DNA of 64,000 bases from Micromonospora sp. WMMA1947. Its GTDB lineage: Bacteria; Actinomycetota; Actinomycetes; Mycobacteriales; Micromonosporaceae. This document shows positions 1-8,587 of the stretch, one piece after another. Both the position numbers and the translations under genes were made by a program. Under the pieces are notes generated by a model that was not told where the DNA came from, made no database searches, and worked only from the letters and a program-made list of their open reading frames with translations. The stretch lies in NCBI RefSeq assembly GCF_027497355.1, contig NZ_CP114909.1, positions 1,674,001 to 1,738,000 of the forward strand, read 5' to 3'. The first letter of the stretch is position 1. Every line of letters starts with the position of its first letter.

Positions 1-313
1 GCAGCCGGCCGAGCAGGTCGATCACCTCGCCGCCGCTGAGGCCGGGCCAGAGCGTGACGTCGCCGGGCACGTACGCGAGGCGGCGGTGCAGCGCCACCGC
101 GTCCCGCCAGGGGTCGCCGCCCAGCAGTCGGGCGGCCCCCGCGTCCGCCCGCAGCAGGCCGAGCAGCACCCGGATGGTGGTCGACTTGCCGGAGCCGTTC
201 GGGCCCAGGAAGCCGTGCACCTCCCCGGTGCGGACGGTCAGGTCGAGCCCGTCGAGGGCCCGGGTGCGGCCGAAGGTCTTCACCAGGCCGGACACATCGA
301 TTGCCGTTTCCAT
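1..313 (-). CDS. ABC transporter ATP-binding protein (3' part missing at window edge)
   Basis: Nucleotide-binding subunit of an ABC exporter; only the N-terminal ~104 residues are present. The protein begins [20 protein letters not shown] and carries a Walker A motif GPNGSGKST near residue 38, then the Q-loop region ([19 protein letters not shown]). Start is the ATG at 313. The gene diverges from a GbsR/MarR-type regulator, with a perfect inverted repeat between them, which suggests a regulator-controlled drug or lipid exporter. The partner permease would lie outside the window to the left. Family is clear; substrate is unknown. Confidence 0.9.
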   Translation of the reverse strand, partial: METAIDVSGLVKTFGRTRALDGLDLTVRTGEVHGFLGPNGSGKSTTIRVLLGLLRADAGAARLLGGDPWRDAVALHRRLAYVPGDVTLWPGLSGGEVIDLLGRL

Positions 314-333
314 ACTTCAGAAGTTACGCTCGT

Positions 334-349
334 TTCACAAAGTTGTGAA
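334..349. promoter_or_regulatory. Palindromic operator between ABC gene and GbsR/MarR regulator
   Basis: TTCACAA-AG-TTGTGAA is a perfect 7-bp inverted repeat with a 2-bp centre. It covers the presumed -35/spacer of the rightward promoter, whose -10 is TAAGGT at 355-360, and lies 21 bp upstream of the leftward ABC start. A second short palindrome, ACTTC-A-GAAGT, occurs at 314-324. Inferred to be the binding site of the adjacent regulator controlling both genes. Confidence 0.6.
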
Positions 350-366
350 GACTGTAAGGTCACGGC

Positions 367-891
367 GTGAGTGTCGAGGAGCCGACCATGAACGTGCCGT
401 CCCGTCACGACGAGGAGGAGGTCCACCTCTTCATCGAGCGGATGGCGATGGCCTTCGCCGACGTGGGCTTCCCCCGGATGGCCGCCCGGGTCCTGTTCAC
501 GGTGATGAGCGCCGACGACCCGCTCACCGCCGGCGAGATCGCCGAGCGGCTCGGCGTCAGCGCGGCGGCGGTCAGCGGCGCGGTGCGCTACCTGACCCAG
601 TTCGCCATGCTGGTCCGCGAGCCGGTCAAGGGCTCCCGGCGCGACCGCTACCGGATGCCGGACAACCCCTGGTACGAGGCGACGATCACCAAGACCACGC
701 TCTACAAGAACTTCATCGACATCGCCGCCGGCGGGGTCGACGCGCTGCACGGCCGCAGCACCCCGGCCGGTGAACGGGTGGCCGAGATGCGCGACTTCTT
801 CCTCTTCGTACAGGAGGAACTGGAGTCGCTCGGCGACCGCTGGCGTGCCCGGCGGGCCGCGACCGGGCACGGCGGCCCGGCCGGCGGCTGA
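367..891 (+). CDS. GbsR/MarR-family transcriptional regulator
   Basis: Winged-helix DNA-binding protein of 174 residues. Residues ~45-105 (AADDPLTAGEIAERLGVSAAAVSGAVRYLTQ region) form the helix-turn-helix and wing, followed by helical dimerisation segments with a terminal FFLFVQEELESLGDRWRARR helix. Two starts are possible. GTG 367 has TAAGGT six bases upstream, the leaderless pattern seen repeatedly in this window. ATG 388 has GAGGAG six bases upstream. It diverges from the ABC ATPase and probably represses it and itself through the palindrome at 334-349. Ligand unknown. Confidence 0.85.
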   Translation: MSVEEPTMNVPSRHDEEEVHLFIERMAMAFADVGFPRMAARVLFTVMSADDPLTAGEIAERLGVSAAAVSGAVRYLTQFAMLVREPVKGSRRDRYRMPDNPWYEATITKTTLYKNFIDIAAGGVDALHGRSTPAGERVAEMRDFFLFVQEELESLGDRWRARRAATGHGGPAGG

Positions 892-895
892 ACCG

Positions 896-1453
896 TCAGC
901 GGGTGTTGCCCCAGCGCGCCTGCTCCAGCAACTCCACCGCGCGGTCCCGGGTGGACGGGTCGTCGTCGGCGCGCAGCATCGCTGTCGCCTCGTCCACCGC
1001 GTCGGTCAGGTGCCGCCACTGCAGGTCCCGCTCCCGCACCAGGTCCGACTGGGCGGCGAGCTGCCGCGTCTTCACCCACAGGTCGACGAAGACCGTCACC
1101 TTGGCCCGCAGCACCCACGGGTCGAACGGCTTGGTGAGGTAGTCGACCGCGCCGGCCGCGTAGCCGCGCAGCGCGAGCTGGGCGTCCTTGTCCGCGGCGG
1201 TCAGGAAGATGATCGGTACGTGCCGGGTCCGCTCGCGCCGCTTGATGTGGGTGGCGGTCTCGAACCCGTCCATGTCCGGCATCTGGGCGTCCAGCAGGAT
1301 CACCGCGAAGTCGTCCACCAGGAGCTGCTTGAGCGCCGCCTCGCCGCTCTCCACCGCGACCGACTGCACCGGGAGGCCCTGGAGGATCGCCTCCAGGGCC
1401 ATCAGGTTCTCCCGCCGGTCGTCCACCAGCAGGGCCTTGGCCGTCTGCGTCAC
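896..1453 (-). CDS. Response regulator, receiver domain plus C-terminal helical tail
   Basis: 185 residues. The receiver domain fills residues ~5-125: acidic pair in LLVDDRRENL, phospho-acceptor Asp in VILLDAQMPDMDGFE, conserved Thr in IIFLTAAD and Lys in DYLTKPFDP. The remaining ~55 residues are charged and helical and carry no recognisable DNA-binding or enzymatic output domain. Its ATG overlaps the stop of the large hybrid kinase by 4 bp (ATGA), so it is translationally coupled and probably the kinase's dedicated phosphorelay partner or a diffusible output. Ends 4 bp from the convergent regulator stop. Confidence 0.9.
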   Translation of the reverse strand: MTQTAKALLVDDRRENLMALEAILQGLPVQSVAVESGEAALKQLLVDDFAVILLDAQMPDMDGFETATHIKRRERTRHVPIIFLTAADKDAQLALRGYAAGAVDYLTKPFDPWVLRAKVTVFVDLWVKTRQLAAQSDLVRERDLQWRHLTDAVDEATAMLRADDDPSTRDRAVELLEQARWGNTR

Positions 1454-4400
1454 GCGTTCTCCTCGCCTCGGCTCCGGCCGATCCAGGACGCCATCAGTTC
1501 GATCAGCTCGTCCAGGTCCACCGGCTTGGTGATGTAGTCGCTGCCGCCGGCGCCGAGCGCCGACTCCCGGTCGCCGGGCATCGCCTTGGCGGTCAGGAAG
1601 ACGATCGGCAGGTCCGCGAACCGGTGGTTGCGGCGGATCTGCGCTGTCGTCTCGTACCCGTCCTGGTCCGGCATCATGGCGTCCATCAGGACGATGTCCA
1701 CCTCCGGGTGCTCGGCGAGCTGGCGGACGCCGTCCGCCCCGTTGTCCGAGTACAACACGGTCATCCCGTGCAGTTCCAACGCGGACGTCAGCGCGAACAC
1801 GTTCCGCACGTCGTCGTCGATGATCAACACGGTCACGCCGTCCAGGCGTCGGGTGGCGGGCGTCTCCTGCGGCTGCGGCAGCTCCATGGGCATGAGCAGC
1901 GACGACGGCAGGCCCGCGCGGCTCGGCGACGGTGGCGCCGGTGCCACCACCGCGTCCGGCGCCAGCACGTCGGGTACGAACAGAGTGAACGTCGAACCCT
2001 GACCGGGCGCGGACGAGACGGTGATCGTGCCACCGAGCAGGCGGGCCAGGTCACGGCTGATGGACAGCCCGAGACCGGTGCCGCCGTAACGCCGGCTGGT
2101 GGTGCCGTCCGCCTGCTGGAACGCCTCGAAGATCAGCGACAGCTTGTCGTCGGAGATCCCGATGCCGGTGTCTATCACGGTGAACGCGATCACCCGCTGC
2201 GCGTTCGTCAGCGCCGGCACGTCGAAGACGGCGTTCTCGGCAGCCGGACCGATCCGCAGCGTCACCGCGCCGTTGTCGGTGAACTTCACCGCGTTGGACA
2301 GCAGGTTGCGCAGGATCTGCTGCAACCGCTGGGCGTCGGTGACCAGCGCGGGCGGCAGGTCCTGGCTCACCCGTACCTGGAAGTCCAGGCCCTTCTCCTC
2401 GGCCTGCGGCGCGAACGCCTGCTCGACGTAGCTCCGGATCTCGGCGAACTGGATCTCCGTGGGCTCCACGTCCATCCGGCCCGCCTCGATCTTCGACAGG
2501 TCGAGGATGTCGTCGATCAGCGACAGCAGGTCCGACCCGGCGCCGTGGATGGTCCGGGCGAACTCGATCTGCTTCGCGCTGAGGTTGCGCTCCGGGTTCT
2601 CGGCGAGCAGCCGGGCCAGCAGGAGCAGCGAGTTCAGCGGCGTCCGCAGCTCGTGGCTCATGTTCGCCAGGAACTCCGACTTGTACGCCGACGCCCGGGT
2701 GAGCTGCTGCGCCTTCTCCTCCAGGCCGAGGCGGGCCAGCTCGATCTCCCGGTTCTGCGTCTCGATGTTGGCCTTCTGCTCGGACAGGAGCTTCGCCTTG
2801 TCCTCCAGCTCGGCGTTGGTGCGCTGCAACTCGGCCGACTGGTCCTGCATCTCGTGCGCCAGCCGCTGCGACTGCGCCAGCAGCTCCTCCGTACGCCGGT
2901 TGGCCTGGATGGTGTTCACCGCCACGCCAATGGTGAGCACCAGCCGCTCCAGGAACGCCAGGTGCAGCTCGGAGAAGGTGGCCACACCGGCGAACTCGAT
3001 CACGCCGAGCAGCTCGCCCTCGAACTGGACCGGCAGCACCACCAGATCGGCCGGGGGCGTGTCGGCCAGCCCGGACCGGACGACGAGGCGCCCGTCCGGC
3101 TGCGCCTTGACCCGGATCGTCCGGCGCGACAGGGCGGCCTGCCCGACCAGCCCCTCACCCGGGCCGAACGTGACGTCGTGGCCGCGTGCCACGTAACCGT
3201 AGGAGGCGGTGAGCCGCAGCCGCATGCTGCCCTCGGAGCTGTCCGCCAGGAAGAACGCGCCGAGCTGCGCGTCCACCAGCGGCGTCACCTCCTGCATGAT
3301 CATGCGGCAGACCTCGCCCAGGTCGCGCTGGCCCTGCAGTAGACCACCGATCCGGGCCAGGTTCGAGTCGAGCCAGCCCTGCTCGGCGTTCTTCTTCGTC
3401 GTCTCCCGGAGGGTGACGATCATCTGGTTGATGTTGTCCTTCAGCTCGGCGACCTCGCCCTGCGCCTTCACGTTGATCCGCTGGGTCAGGTCGCCGCGGG
3501 TCACCGACGTGGAGACCTGCGCGATCGCGCGCAACTGCGTGGTGAGGGTCGAGGCGAGCTGGTTGACGTTCTCGGTGAGGTCACGCCACGTACCGGAGAC
3601 GCCCTTGACCTGGGCCTGACCACCCAGCTTGCCCTCGGTACCCACCTCGCGCGCCACGCGCGTCACCTCGTCGGCGAACGACGACAGCTGGTCCACCATC
3701 GTGTTCACGGTGTTCTTCAGCTCGAGGATCTCGCCCTGCGCGTCCACTGTGATCTTCTGACCGAGGTCGCCGTTCGCCACGGCGGTGGTGACCGAGGCGA
3801 TGTTCCGCACCTGGCTGGTCAGGTTCGACGCCATCGAGTTCACGTTGTCGGTCAGATCCCGCCACGTACCCGAGACGCCCTTGACCTGGGCCTGACCACC
3901 CAGCTTGCCCTCGGTACCCACCTCGCGCGCCACCCGCGTCACCTCGTCGGCGAACGACGACAGCTGGTCCACCATCGTGTTGACAGTGGACTTCAGCTCC
4001 AGGATCTCGCCCTGCGCGTCCACGGTGATCTTCTGCGACAGGTCGCCCTTGGCGACAGCTGTCGACACCTGGGCGATGTTGCGCACCTGCGCGGTCAGGT
4101 TCGACGCCATCGAGTTCACGTTGTCGGTCAGATCCCGCCAGGTGCCGGCGACGCCGCGTACCTGGGCCTGGCCGCCGAGCTTGCCCTCGGTGCCCACCTC
4201 GCGCGCCACGCGCGTGACCTCGTCGGCGAACGACGACAGCTGGTCCACCATCGTGTTGACAGTGGACTTCAGCTCCAGGATCTCGCCCCGGGCGTCCACG
4301 GTGATCTTCTGACCGAGGTCGCCCTTCGCCACCGCCGTGGTGACCGACGCGATGTTCCGCACCTGGCTGGTCAGGTTCGACGCCATCGAGTTCACGTTGT

Positions 4401-5814
4401 CGGTCAGGTCACGCCACGTACCCGAGACGCCCTTGACCTGGGCCTGACCACCCAGCTTGCCCTCGGTACCCACCTCACGCGCCACCCGCGTGACCTCGTC
4501 GGCGAACGACGACAGCTGGTCCACCATCGTGTTCACGGTGTTCTTCAGCTCGAGGATCTCGCCCTGCGCGTCCACGGTGATCTTCTGCGACAGGTCGCCC
4601 TTCGCCACCGCCGTGGAGACCTGGGAGATGTTGCGGACCTGGCTGGTCAGGTTGCCGGCGAGCTGGTTGACGTTCTCGGTGAGGTCACGCCACGTGCCGG
4701 AGACGCCGCGTACCTGCGCCTGGCCGCCCAGCTTGCCCTCGATGCCCACCTCACGGGCCACCCGGGTGACCTCGTCGGCGAACGACGACAGCTGGTCCAC
4801 CATCGTGTTCACGGTGTCCTTCAGCTCCAGGATCTCGCCCTGGGCCGCCACCGTGATCTTCTGCGACAGGTCGCCCTTCGCGACCGCCGTCGACACCTGG
4901 GCGATGTTGCGCACCTGCGCGGTCAGGTTCGACGCCATCGAGTTCACGTTGTCGGTCAGGTCCTTCCAGGTGCCGGCCACGCCCGGCACCTCGGCCTGCC
5001 CGCCCAGCTTGCCCTCGGTGCCCACCTCGCGGGCCACCCGGGTGACCTGCTCGGCGAACAGCCGCAGCGTGTCGGTGAGCGAGTTCATCGTGTCGGCCAG
5101 CTCGGCCACCTCGCCGCGCGCCCCGACCGTGATCTTCTGCGACAGGTCGCCCTTCGCGACGGCTGTCGCCACCTGGGAGATCGACCGCACCTGCCCGGTG
5201 AGGTTCGACGCCATGGTGTTCACCGAGTCGGTGAGGTCCTTCCAGGTGCCGGCCACCCCGCGTACGTCGGCCTGCCCGCCCAGCTTGCCCTCGGTGCCCA
5301 CCTCGCGGGCCACCCGGGTCACCTCGTCGGCGAACGACGACAGCTGGTCCACCATCGTGTTCACGGTCCGGCCGATGCGCAGGTACTCACCGCGCAACGG
5401 ACGCCCGTCGATCTCCAGCGCCATGTGCTGGGACAGGTCGCCGTCGGCCACCGCCACGATGACCCGGGCGATCTCGGTGGTCGGCCGGCCCAGGTCGTCG
5501 ATGAGCGAGTTGACCGCCCGCTGCCCCTCCGCCCACGAGCCGTCCAGGCCCTCGTCGTCCAGGCGCTCGGTGAGCCGGCCGTCGCGGCCGACGATCCGGC
5601 TGATCCGCCGCAGGTCGAGGTGCTGCCGTTCCTGCAACGACACCACGTCGTTGAAGGCGTCGGCGACCTCACCGGGCAGACCCGCCCGCCGGGGCAGGCG
5701 CACCCGCAGATCGCCGCGCCCCACCCGGCGCAACGCCTCGACCAGTTCGCCGAGGAGCACCTCGTGGTCGGACGCGGACGGGTCAGCGGTCACCGACTGA
5801 TTCACCGTGGCCAT
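1450..5814 (-). CDS. Multi-HAMP hybrid sensor histidine kinase
   Basis: 1454 residues, cytosolic, with no transmembrane segment. Residues ~125-790 hold seven ~92-residue tandem units (core pattern [20 protein letters not shown] ... [19 protein letters not shown]), each equivalent to a pair of HAMP helices, plus a final divergent HAMP. A GAF domain (~850-990), a coiled coil (~1000-1065), HisKA with phospho-site in [13 protein letters not shown], HATPase (N box, GTGLGLSIS) and a C-terminal receiver ([14 protein letters not shown]) follow. The architecture matches Nik1/group III osmosensing-type kinases. Start ATG 5814 has GAGGAA a few bases upstream; an upstream in-frame codon at 5856 is less likely. 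It probably autophosphorylates and passes phosphate to its own receiver and the coupled regulator. Confidence 0.93.
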   Translation of the reverse strand: MATVNQSVTADPSASDHEVLLGELVEALRRVGRGDLRVRLPRRAGLPGEVADAFNDVVSLQERQHLDLRRISRIVGRDGRLTERLDDEGLDGSWAEGQRAVNSLIDDLGRPTTEIARVIVAVADGDLSQHMALEIDGRPLRGEYLRIGRTVNTMVDQLSSFADEVTRVAREVGTEGKLGGQADVRGVAGTWKDLTDSVNTMASNLTGQVRSISQVATAVAKGDLSQKITVGARGEVAELADTMNSLTDTLRLFAEQVTRVAREVGTEGKLGGQAEVPGVAGTWKDLTDNVNSMASNLTAQVRNIAQVSTAVAKGDLSQKITVAAQGEILELKDTVNTMVDQLSSFADEVTRVAREVGIEGKLGGQAQVRGVSGTWRDLTENVNQLAGNLTSQVRNISQVSTAVAKGDLSQKITVDAQGEILELKNTVNTMVDQLSSFADEVTRVAREVGTEGKLGGQAQVKGVSGTWRDLTDNVNSMASNLTSQVRNIASVTTAVAKGDLGQKITVDARGEILELKSTVNTMVDQLSSFADEVTRVAREVGTEGKLGGQAQVRGVAGTWRDLTDNVNSMASNLTAQVRNIAQVSTAVAKGDLSQKITVDAQGEILELKSTVNTMVDQLSSFADEVTRVAREVGTEGKLGGQAQVKGVSGTWRDLTDNVNSMASNLTSQVRNIASVTTAVANGDLGQKITVDAQGEILELKNTVNTMVDQLSSFADEVTRVAREVGTEGKLGGQAQVKGVSGTWRDLTENVNQLASTLTTQLRAIAQVSTSVTRGDLTQRINVKAQGEVAELKDNINQMIVTLRETTKKNAEQGWLDSNLARIGGLLQGQRDLGEVCRMIMQEVTPLVDAQLGAFFLADSSEGSMRLRLTASYGYVARGHDVTFGPGEGLVGQAALSRRTIRVKAQPDGRLVVRSGLADTPPADLVVLPVQFEGELLGVIEFAGVATFSELHLAFLERLVLTIGVAVNTIQANRRTEELLAQSQRLAHEMQDQSAELQRTNAELEDKAKLLSEQKANIETQNREIELARLGLEEKAQQLTRASAYKSEFLANMSHELRTPLNSLLLLARLLAENPERNLSAKQIEFARTIHGAGSDLLSLIDDILDLSKIEAGRMDVEPTEIQFAEIRSYVEQAFAPQAEEKGLDFQVRVSQDLPPALVTDAQRLQQILRNLLSNAVKFTDNGAVTLRIGPAAENAVFDVPALTNAQRVIAFTVIDTGIGISDDKLSLIFEAFQQADGTTSRRYGGTGLGLSISRDLARLLGGTITVSSAPGQGSTFTLFVPDVLAPDAVVAPAPPSPSRAGLPSSLLMPMELPQPQETPATRRLDGVTVLIIDDDVRNVFALTSALELHGMTVLYSDNGADGVRQLAEHPEVDIVLMDAMMPDQDGYETTAQIRRNHRFADLPIVFLTAKAMPGDRESALGAGGSDYITKPVDLDELIELMASWIGRSRGEENA
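3440..5440. repeat. Seven ~276-bp direct repeats inside the HAMP kinase gene
   Basis: The DNA encoding the poly-HAMP region is a tandem array of near-identical ~276-bp units; long stretches, such as the one encoding [20 protein letters not shown], are repeated almost base for base. Units differ mainly in a few signature positions (VKGVSGTW versus [15 protein letters not shown] versus NQLAGNL). Such an array can expand or contract by recombination and is prone to collapse in assemblies. Confidence 0.9.
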
Positions 5815-5984
5815 CGTTCCTCGCTCCGCTCGGGCTCGTGCGGTCACACGGGCCATCCCATCATTGTGCCGCGCGATCCGTCGAGGTCACCGCGTGTGAT
5901 CGCGCGTCACGTGCGGTATCGACCCGGGTGGTGGGTTCCCCGGGACGCTTGGCACCCGGGGCAGGCGCGGTGGAGGATACGAAG

Positions 5985-8045
5985 GTGTCAGCGGAGGCAG
6001 GGCCGGCCAGCGGCGGCGCGGACGAGCGCGTCCGCCGGGTCCGCCTCCCCGCCGACCGCCGCACCCCCGCGGCGGCCCGCGCGCTGGTCCGCACCATGCT
6101 CCTCGAAGCGCGGCTGCCCGAACTGCTGAACGAGGCGCTGCTGCTCACCACCGAGCTGACCACGAACGCCGTCGAGCACGCGCGCACCGAACTGGACATC
6201 GAGGTCGACACCGACCGCGACGGCCTCACCGTGACCGTCACCGACTTCGCCTCCGGCCCGGTGGACGAGCTGATCGTGGGCGTGCGCAACACCACGTCCG
6301 ACATCACCGAGGTCGCCGCCCGGGGGCGCGGGCTGCTGCTCGTCGACCACTTCTCCAGCCGGTGGGGCACCACATACCTGCCCACCGGCAAGGGCGTCTG
6401 GTTCCGGCTCGACCGGCCCGGTCCGGGTGGGTCCGCCCGGCCGTCGGCCGGCCCGCTGCGGGTCGTCGAACCGGAACGGGCCGGCGACGGTACGCCGAGC
6501 GCCGCGGCCATGAGCGACCTGATGCAGCTCACCCCGGACGCGTACGCCGACGAGCCGCTGCCCGAGTTCGCGGTCGGGCTGCTGACCCGGGTCGCCGAGA
6601 TGGTGGGCGCCGCCGGTGGCACCGTCCGGCTCGACCGGGGCGACGGACTCGGCACCCAGGTCTTCGCCCGGTACGGCCGGCCGCCACGCGAGGGCAACGA
6701 GCTGCTGCGCGTCCCGCTCGCCGTGCACCGGCCGTACGCCGGTGAGCTGGAGCTGGACGCGGCGCCCTCGGCGTACGCCCGGCCGCTGGCCGTACTGGCC
6801 GCCGAGCGGCTGTCGCTGCACCTGGAGAACGACCGGCTGCGCCGCGCCGACGTACGCCGGTCCACCTGGCTGACGTTCCTCGCCGAGGCCAGCGAACTGC
6901 TCGCCCAGTCGCTGGACGTCGAACTGACCATGGCGCTCGTCCCGCAGCTCGTGGTGCCCCGGCTCGGCCAGTGGTGCGCCGTGCACACCACAGACGAGTG
7001 GGGCCGCCTGCGCCTCGCCGCGTCGAGTCACGCCGACGAGGCGATGCTGCCGCAGCTGCACCGGATCCTCCAGGAGACCGGCCCGGACTCGATCCAGTCG
7101 CGGCTGCGCGAGGCGTCCCGCAACGCCGCCCAGGTGCCGCTCGGCGGGCCGATGGAGGGCTTCGCCGTACCGTTGATCGCCCGTGGCCAACGGCTCGGCA
7201 CCCTCGCCGTGGGCCGGCACCAGCGGCACCGGCACGACCCGGACGAGGTCTCGGTGCTGGAGGACGTGGCCCGCCGCGCCGCCCTCGCCATCGAGAACGC
7301 CCGCATCCACGCCGAGCGCCGCCGGGTCGCCCAGACGCTCCAGCAGTCCCTGCTGCCGCCGGTGCTCCCGGTGGTCGAGGGCATCGGCTTCGCCGCCGAG
7401 TACGTCCCGACCGGCGACGACGCGGAGGTCGGCGGCGACTTCTACGACGTGCTCCCGCTGCCGGACGGCCGCTGGCTCGTGGTGGTCGGCGACGTCTCCG
7501 GCAAGGGCGTGCAGGCCGCCGCCGTGACCGGGCTGGTCCGGGACGTGATCCGGGTGCTCGTCGGCGACGGCAAACCGCTGCCCGAGGTGCTCGGCCGGCT
7601 CAACGAGACGCTCGTCGAACGCGGCGGCGGACGTTACTGCACGCTGGCGCTGGCGGCTGTCGCACCCGGCGACGGCGACCAGCTCGACGTCTCGCTGCAC
7701 CTGGCCGGCCACGACCGCCCGGTGCTGCTGCACGGCGGTGGCGGGGCGACGTTCGTCGGGGCGGGCGGTACGGCGCTGGGCCTGCTCGACACGATCACCA
7801 CACCGACCGCCGAGCTGACGCTCAAGCCCGGCGACGCGCTGATCTTCTACACCGACGGGGTCACCGAGCGGCGGCGCGGACGGGAGCTGTTCGGCACCGA
7901 GCGGCTGCGCGAGTCGGCGGCGCCGCTGGCCGGGTACTCGGCCGACGTGGTGGCCGCACGGCTGCGCGCCGCCACCATCGCCTTCTCGGTCGAGCCCCCA
8001 CGCGACGACATTGCCATCCTGGTCCTCCGAAACGACACCCCCTAG
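5985..8045 (+). CDS. SpoIIE-type PP2C phosphatase with HATPase and GAF domains
   Basis: 686 residues with three modules: an anti-sigma-like HATPase (residues ~15-140; N box ELTTNAVEHA, later GRGLLLVD), a GAF-like sensor (~290-440) and a SpoIIE/RsbU phosphatase domain (~455-685; LQQSLLPP linker, GGDFYDV and VVGDVSGKG metal-binding motifs, IFYTDGVTE, DDIAILVL). It likely binds a partner-switch protein and dephosphorylates a STAS antagonist. Start GTG 5985 has GGAGGA seven bases upstream. Divergent from the multi-HAMP kinase with 170 bp between starts, suggesting a shared signalling locus. No membrane segment. Confidence 0.9.
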   Translation: MSAEAGPASGGADERVRRVRLPADRRTPAAARALVRTMLLEARLPELLNEALLLTTELTTNAVEHARTELDIEVDTDRDGLTVTVTDFASGPVDELIVGVRNTTSDITEVAARGRGLLLVDHFSSRWGTTYLPTGKGVWFRLDRPGPGGSARPSAGPLRVVEPERAGDGTPSAAAMSDLMQLTPDAYADEPLPEFAVGLLTRVAEMVGAAGGTVRLDRGDGLGTQVFARYGRPPREGNELLRVPLAVHRPYAGELELDAAPSAYARPLAVLAAERLSLHLENDRLRRADVRRSTWLTFLAEASELLAQSLDVELTMALVPQLVVPRLGQWCAVHTTDEWGRLRLAASSHADEAMLPQLHRILQETGPDSIQSRLREASRNAAQVPLGGPMEGFAVPLIARGQRLGTLAVGRHQRHRHDPDEVSVLEDVARRAALAIENARIHAERRRVAQTLQQSLLPPVLPVVEGIGFAAEYVPTGDDAEVGGDFYDVLPLPDGRWLVVVGDVSGKGVQAAAVTGLVRDVIRVLVGDGKPLPEVLGRLNETLVERGGGRYCTLALAAVAPGDGDQLDVSLHLAGHDRPVLLHGGGGATFVGAGGTALGLLDTITTPTAELTLKPGDALIFYTDGVTERRRGRELFGTERLRESAAPLAGYSADVVAARLRAATIAFSVEPPRDDIAILVLRNDTP

Positions 8046-8095
8046 CCCTCCCGCCCGCTCCCGGCGCCCGGCCCGGCCCCCGGGCGCCCGATCTC

Positions 8096-8158
8096 GGTTG
8101 ATCATGAAGTTGGCCGCCCAATTCGCCCGATTCCTCCCCGCCAACTTCATGATCAACC
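8096..8158. repeat. Intergenic palindrome, family A
   Basis: Perfect inverted repeat with 19-bp arms: GGTTGATCATGAAGTTGGC (8096-8114) and its complement (8140-8158), separated by 25 nt. The same arm sequence recurs twice at 32259-32409. It follows the phosphatase stop at 8045 and could act as a transcript end, but the recurrence points to a dispersed REP-like element. Confidence 0.88.
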
Positions 8159-8243
8159 CACTCCGGCACGCCACGGACACCTCAGCCCGCCCGCAGTCGC
8201 GCTCCAGTCCGCCCTCGTCGCACTCCAGCCCGCCCATCGGCGG

Positions 8244-8300
8244 TGATCAAGGAGTTTGTGCTCTCTGGGGGCGCGAAATCTGACGCAAAGTCCTTGATCA
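8244..8300. repeat. Intergenic palindrome, family B
   Basis: Imperfect inverted repeat: TGATCAAGGAGTTTGTG (8244-8260) faces CGCAAAGTCCTTGATCA (8284-8300), with two mismatches. It is followed by GGGCGAGGCAGGGCG. The same arms and the same right flank recur at 32478-32534, again downstream of a family A palindrome. Confidence 0.85.
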
Positions 8301-8330
8301 CCGGGGCGAGGCAGGGCGCGCGGGACGGGG

Positions 8331-8460
8331 CGGGGCGTGGGGCGGGACGCGCGCGGGCGGGGCGTGGGGCGGGACGCGCGCGGGCGGGGCGTGGGGCGGG
8401 ACGCGCGCGGGACGCGGGGTCGGACGCGCGCGGGACGCGGGGTGGGACGCGGGGCGGCAC
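8331..8460. repeat. 27-bp GC-rich tandem repeat
   Basis: Units beginning GGGACGCGCGCGGGCGGGGC start at 8344, 8371 and 8398 with an exact 27-bp period, preceded by a partial unit and followed by degenerate shorter copies to about 8460. No gene fits. It fills the rest of the 540-bp spacer between the SpoIIE and FAD-oxidase genes. Confidence 0.85.
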
Positions 8461-8587
8461 CAGGGCTTGCGGGCCGGGTGCGCAGACTGACGAGGGCGCC
8501 CGGCCCGGCGGGCACCGCCGTCGAGCAGGGCACCGGAACGGATGCGGCCGGGCGTTGGCAGGCTGGCGCCGGGCCAGCGCGGGCTGG

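Noticed and set aside
5988..8237. Very long open frame on the minus strand opposite the SpoIIE gene
   Set aside because: Its translation is rich in His/Gly/Gln/Arg repeats without domains; it is the antisense shadow of a clear HATPase-GAF-SpoIIE gene, as is common at high GC.
8331..8460. CRISPR-like array
   Set aside because: Units are contiguous tandem repeats without unique spacers, and no cas gene is present.
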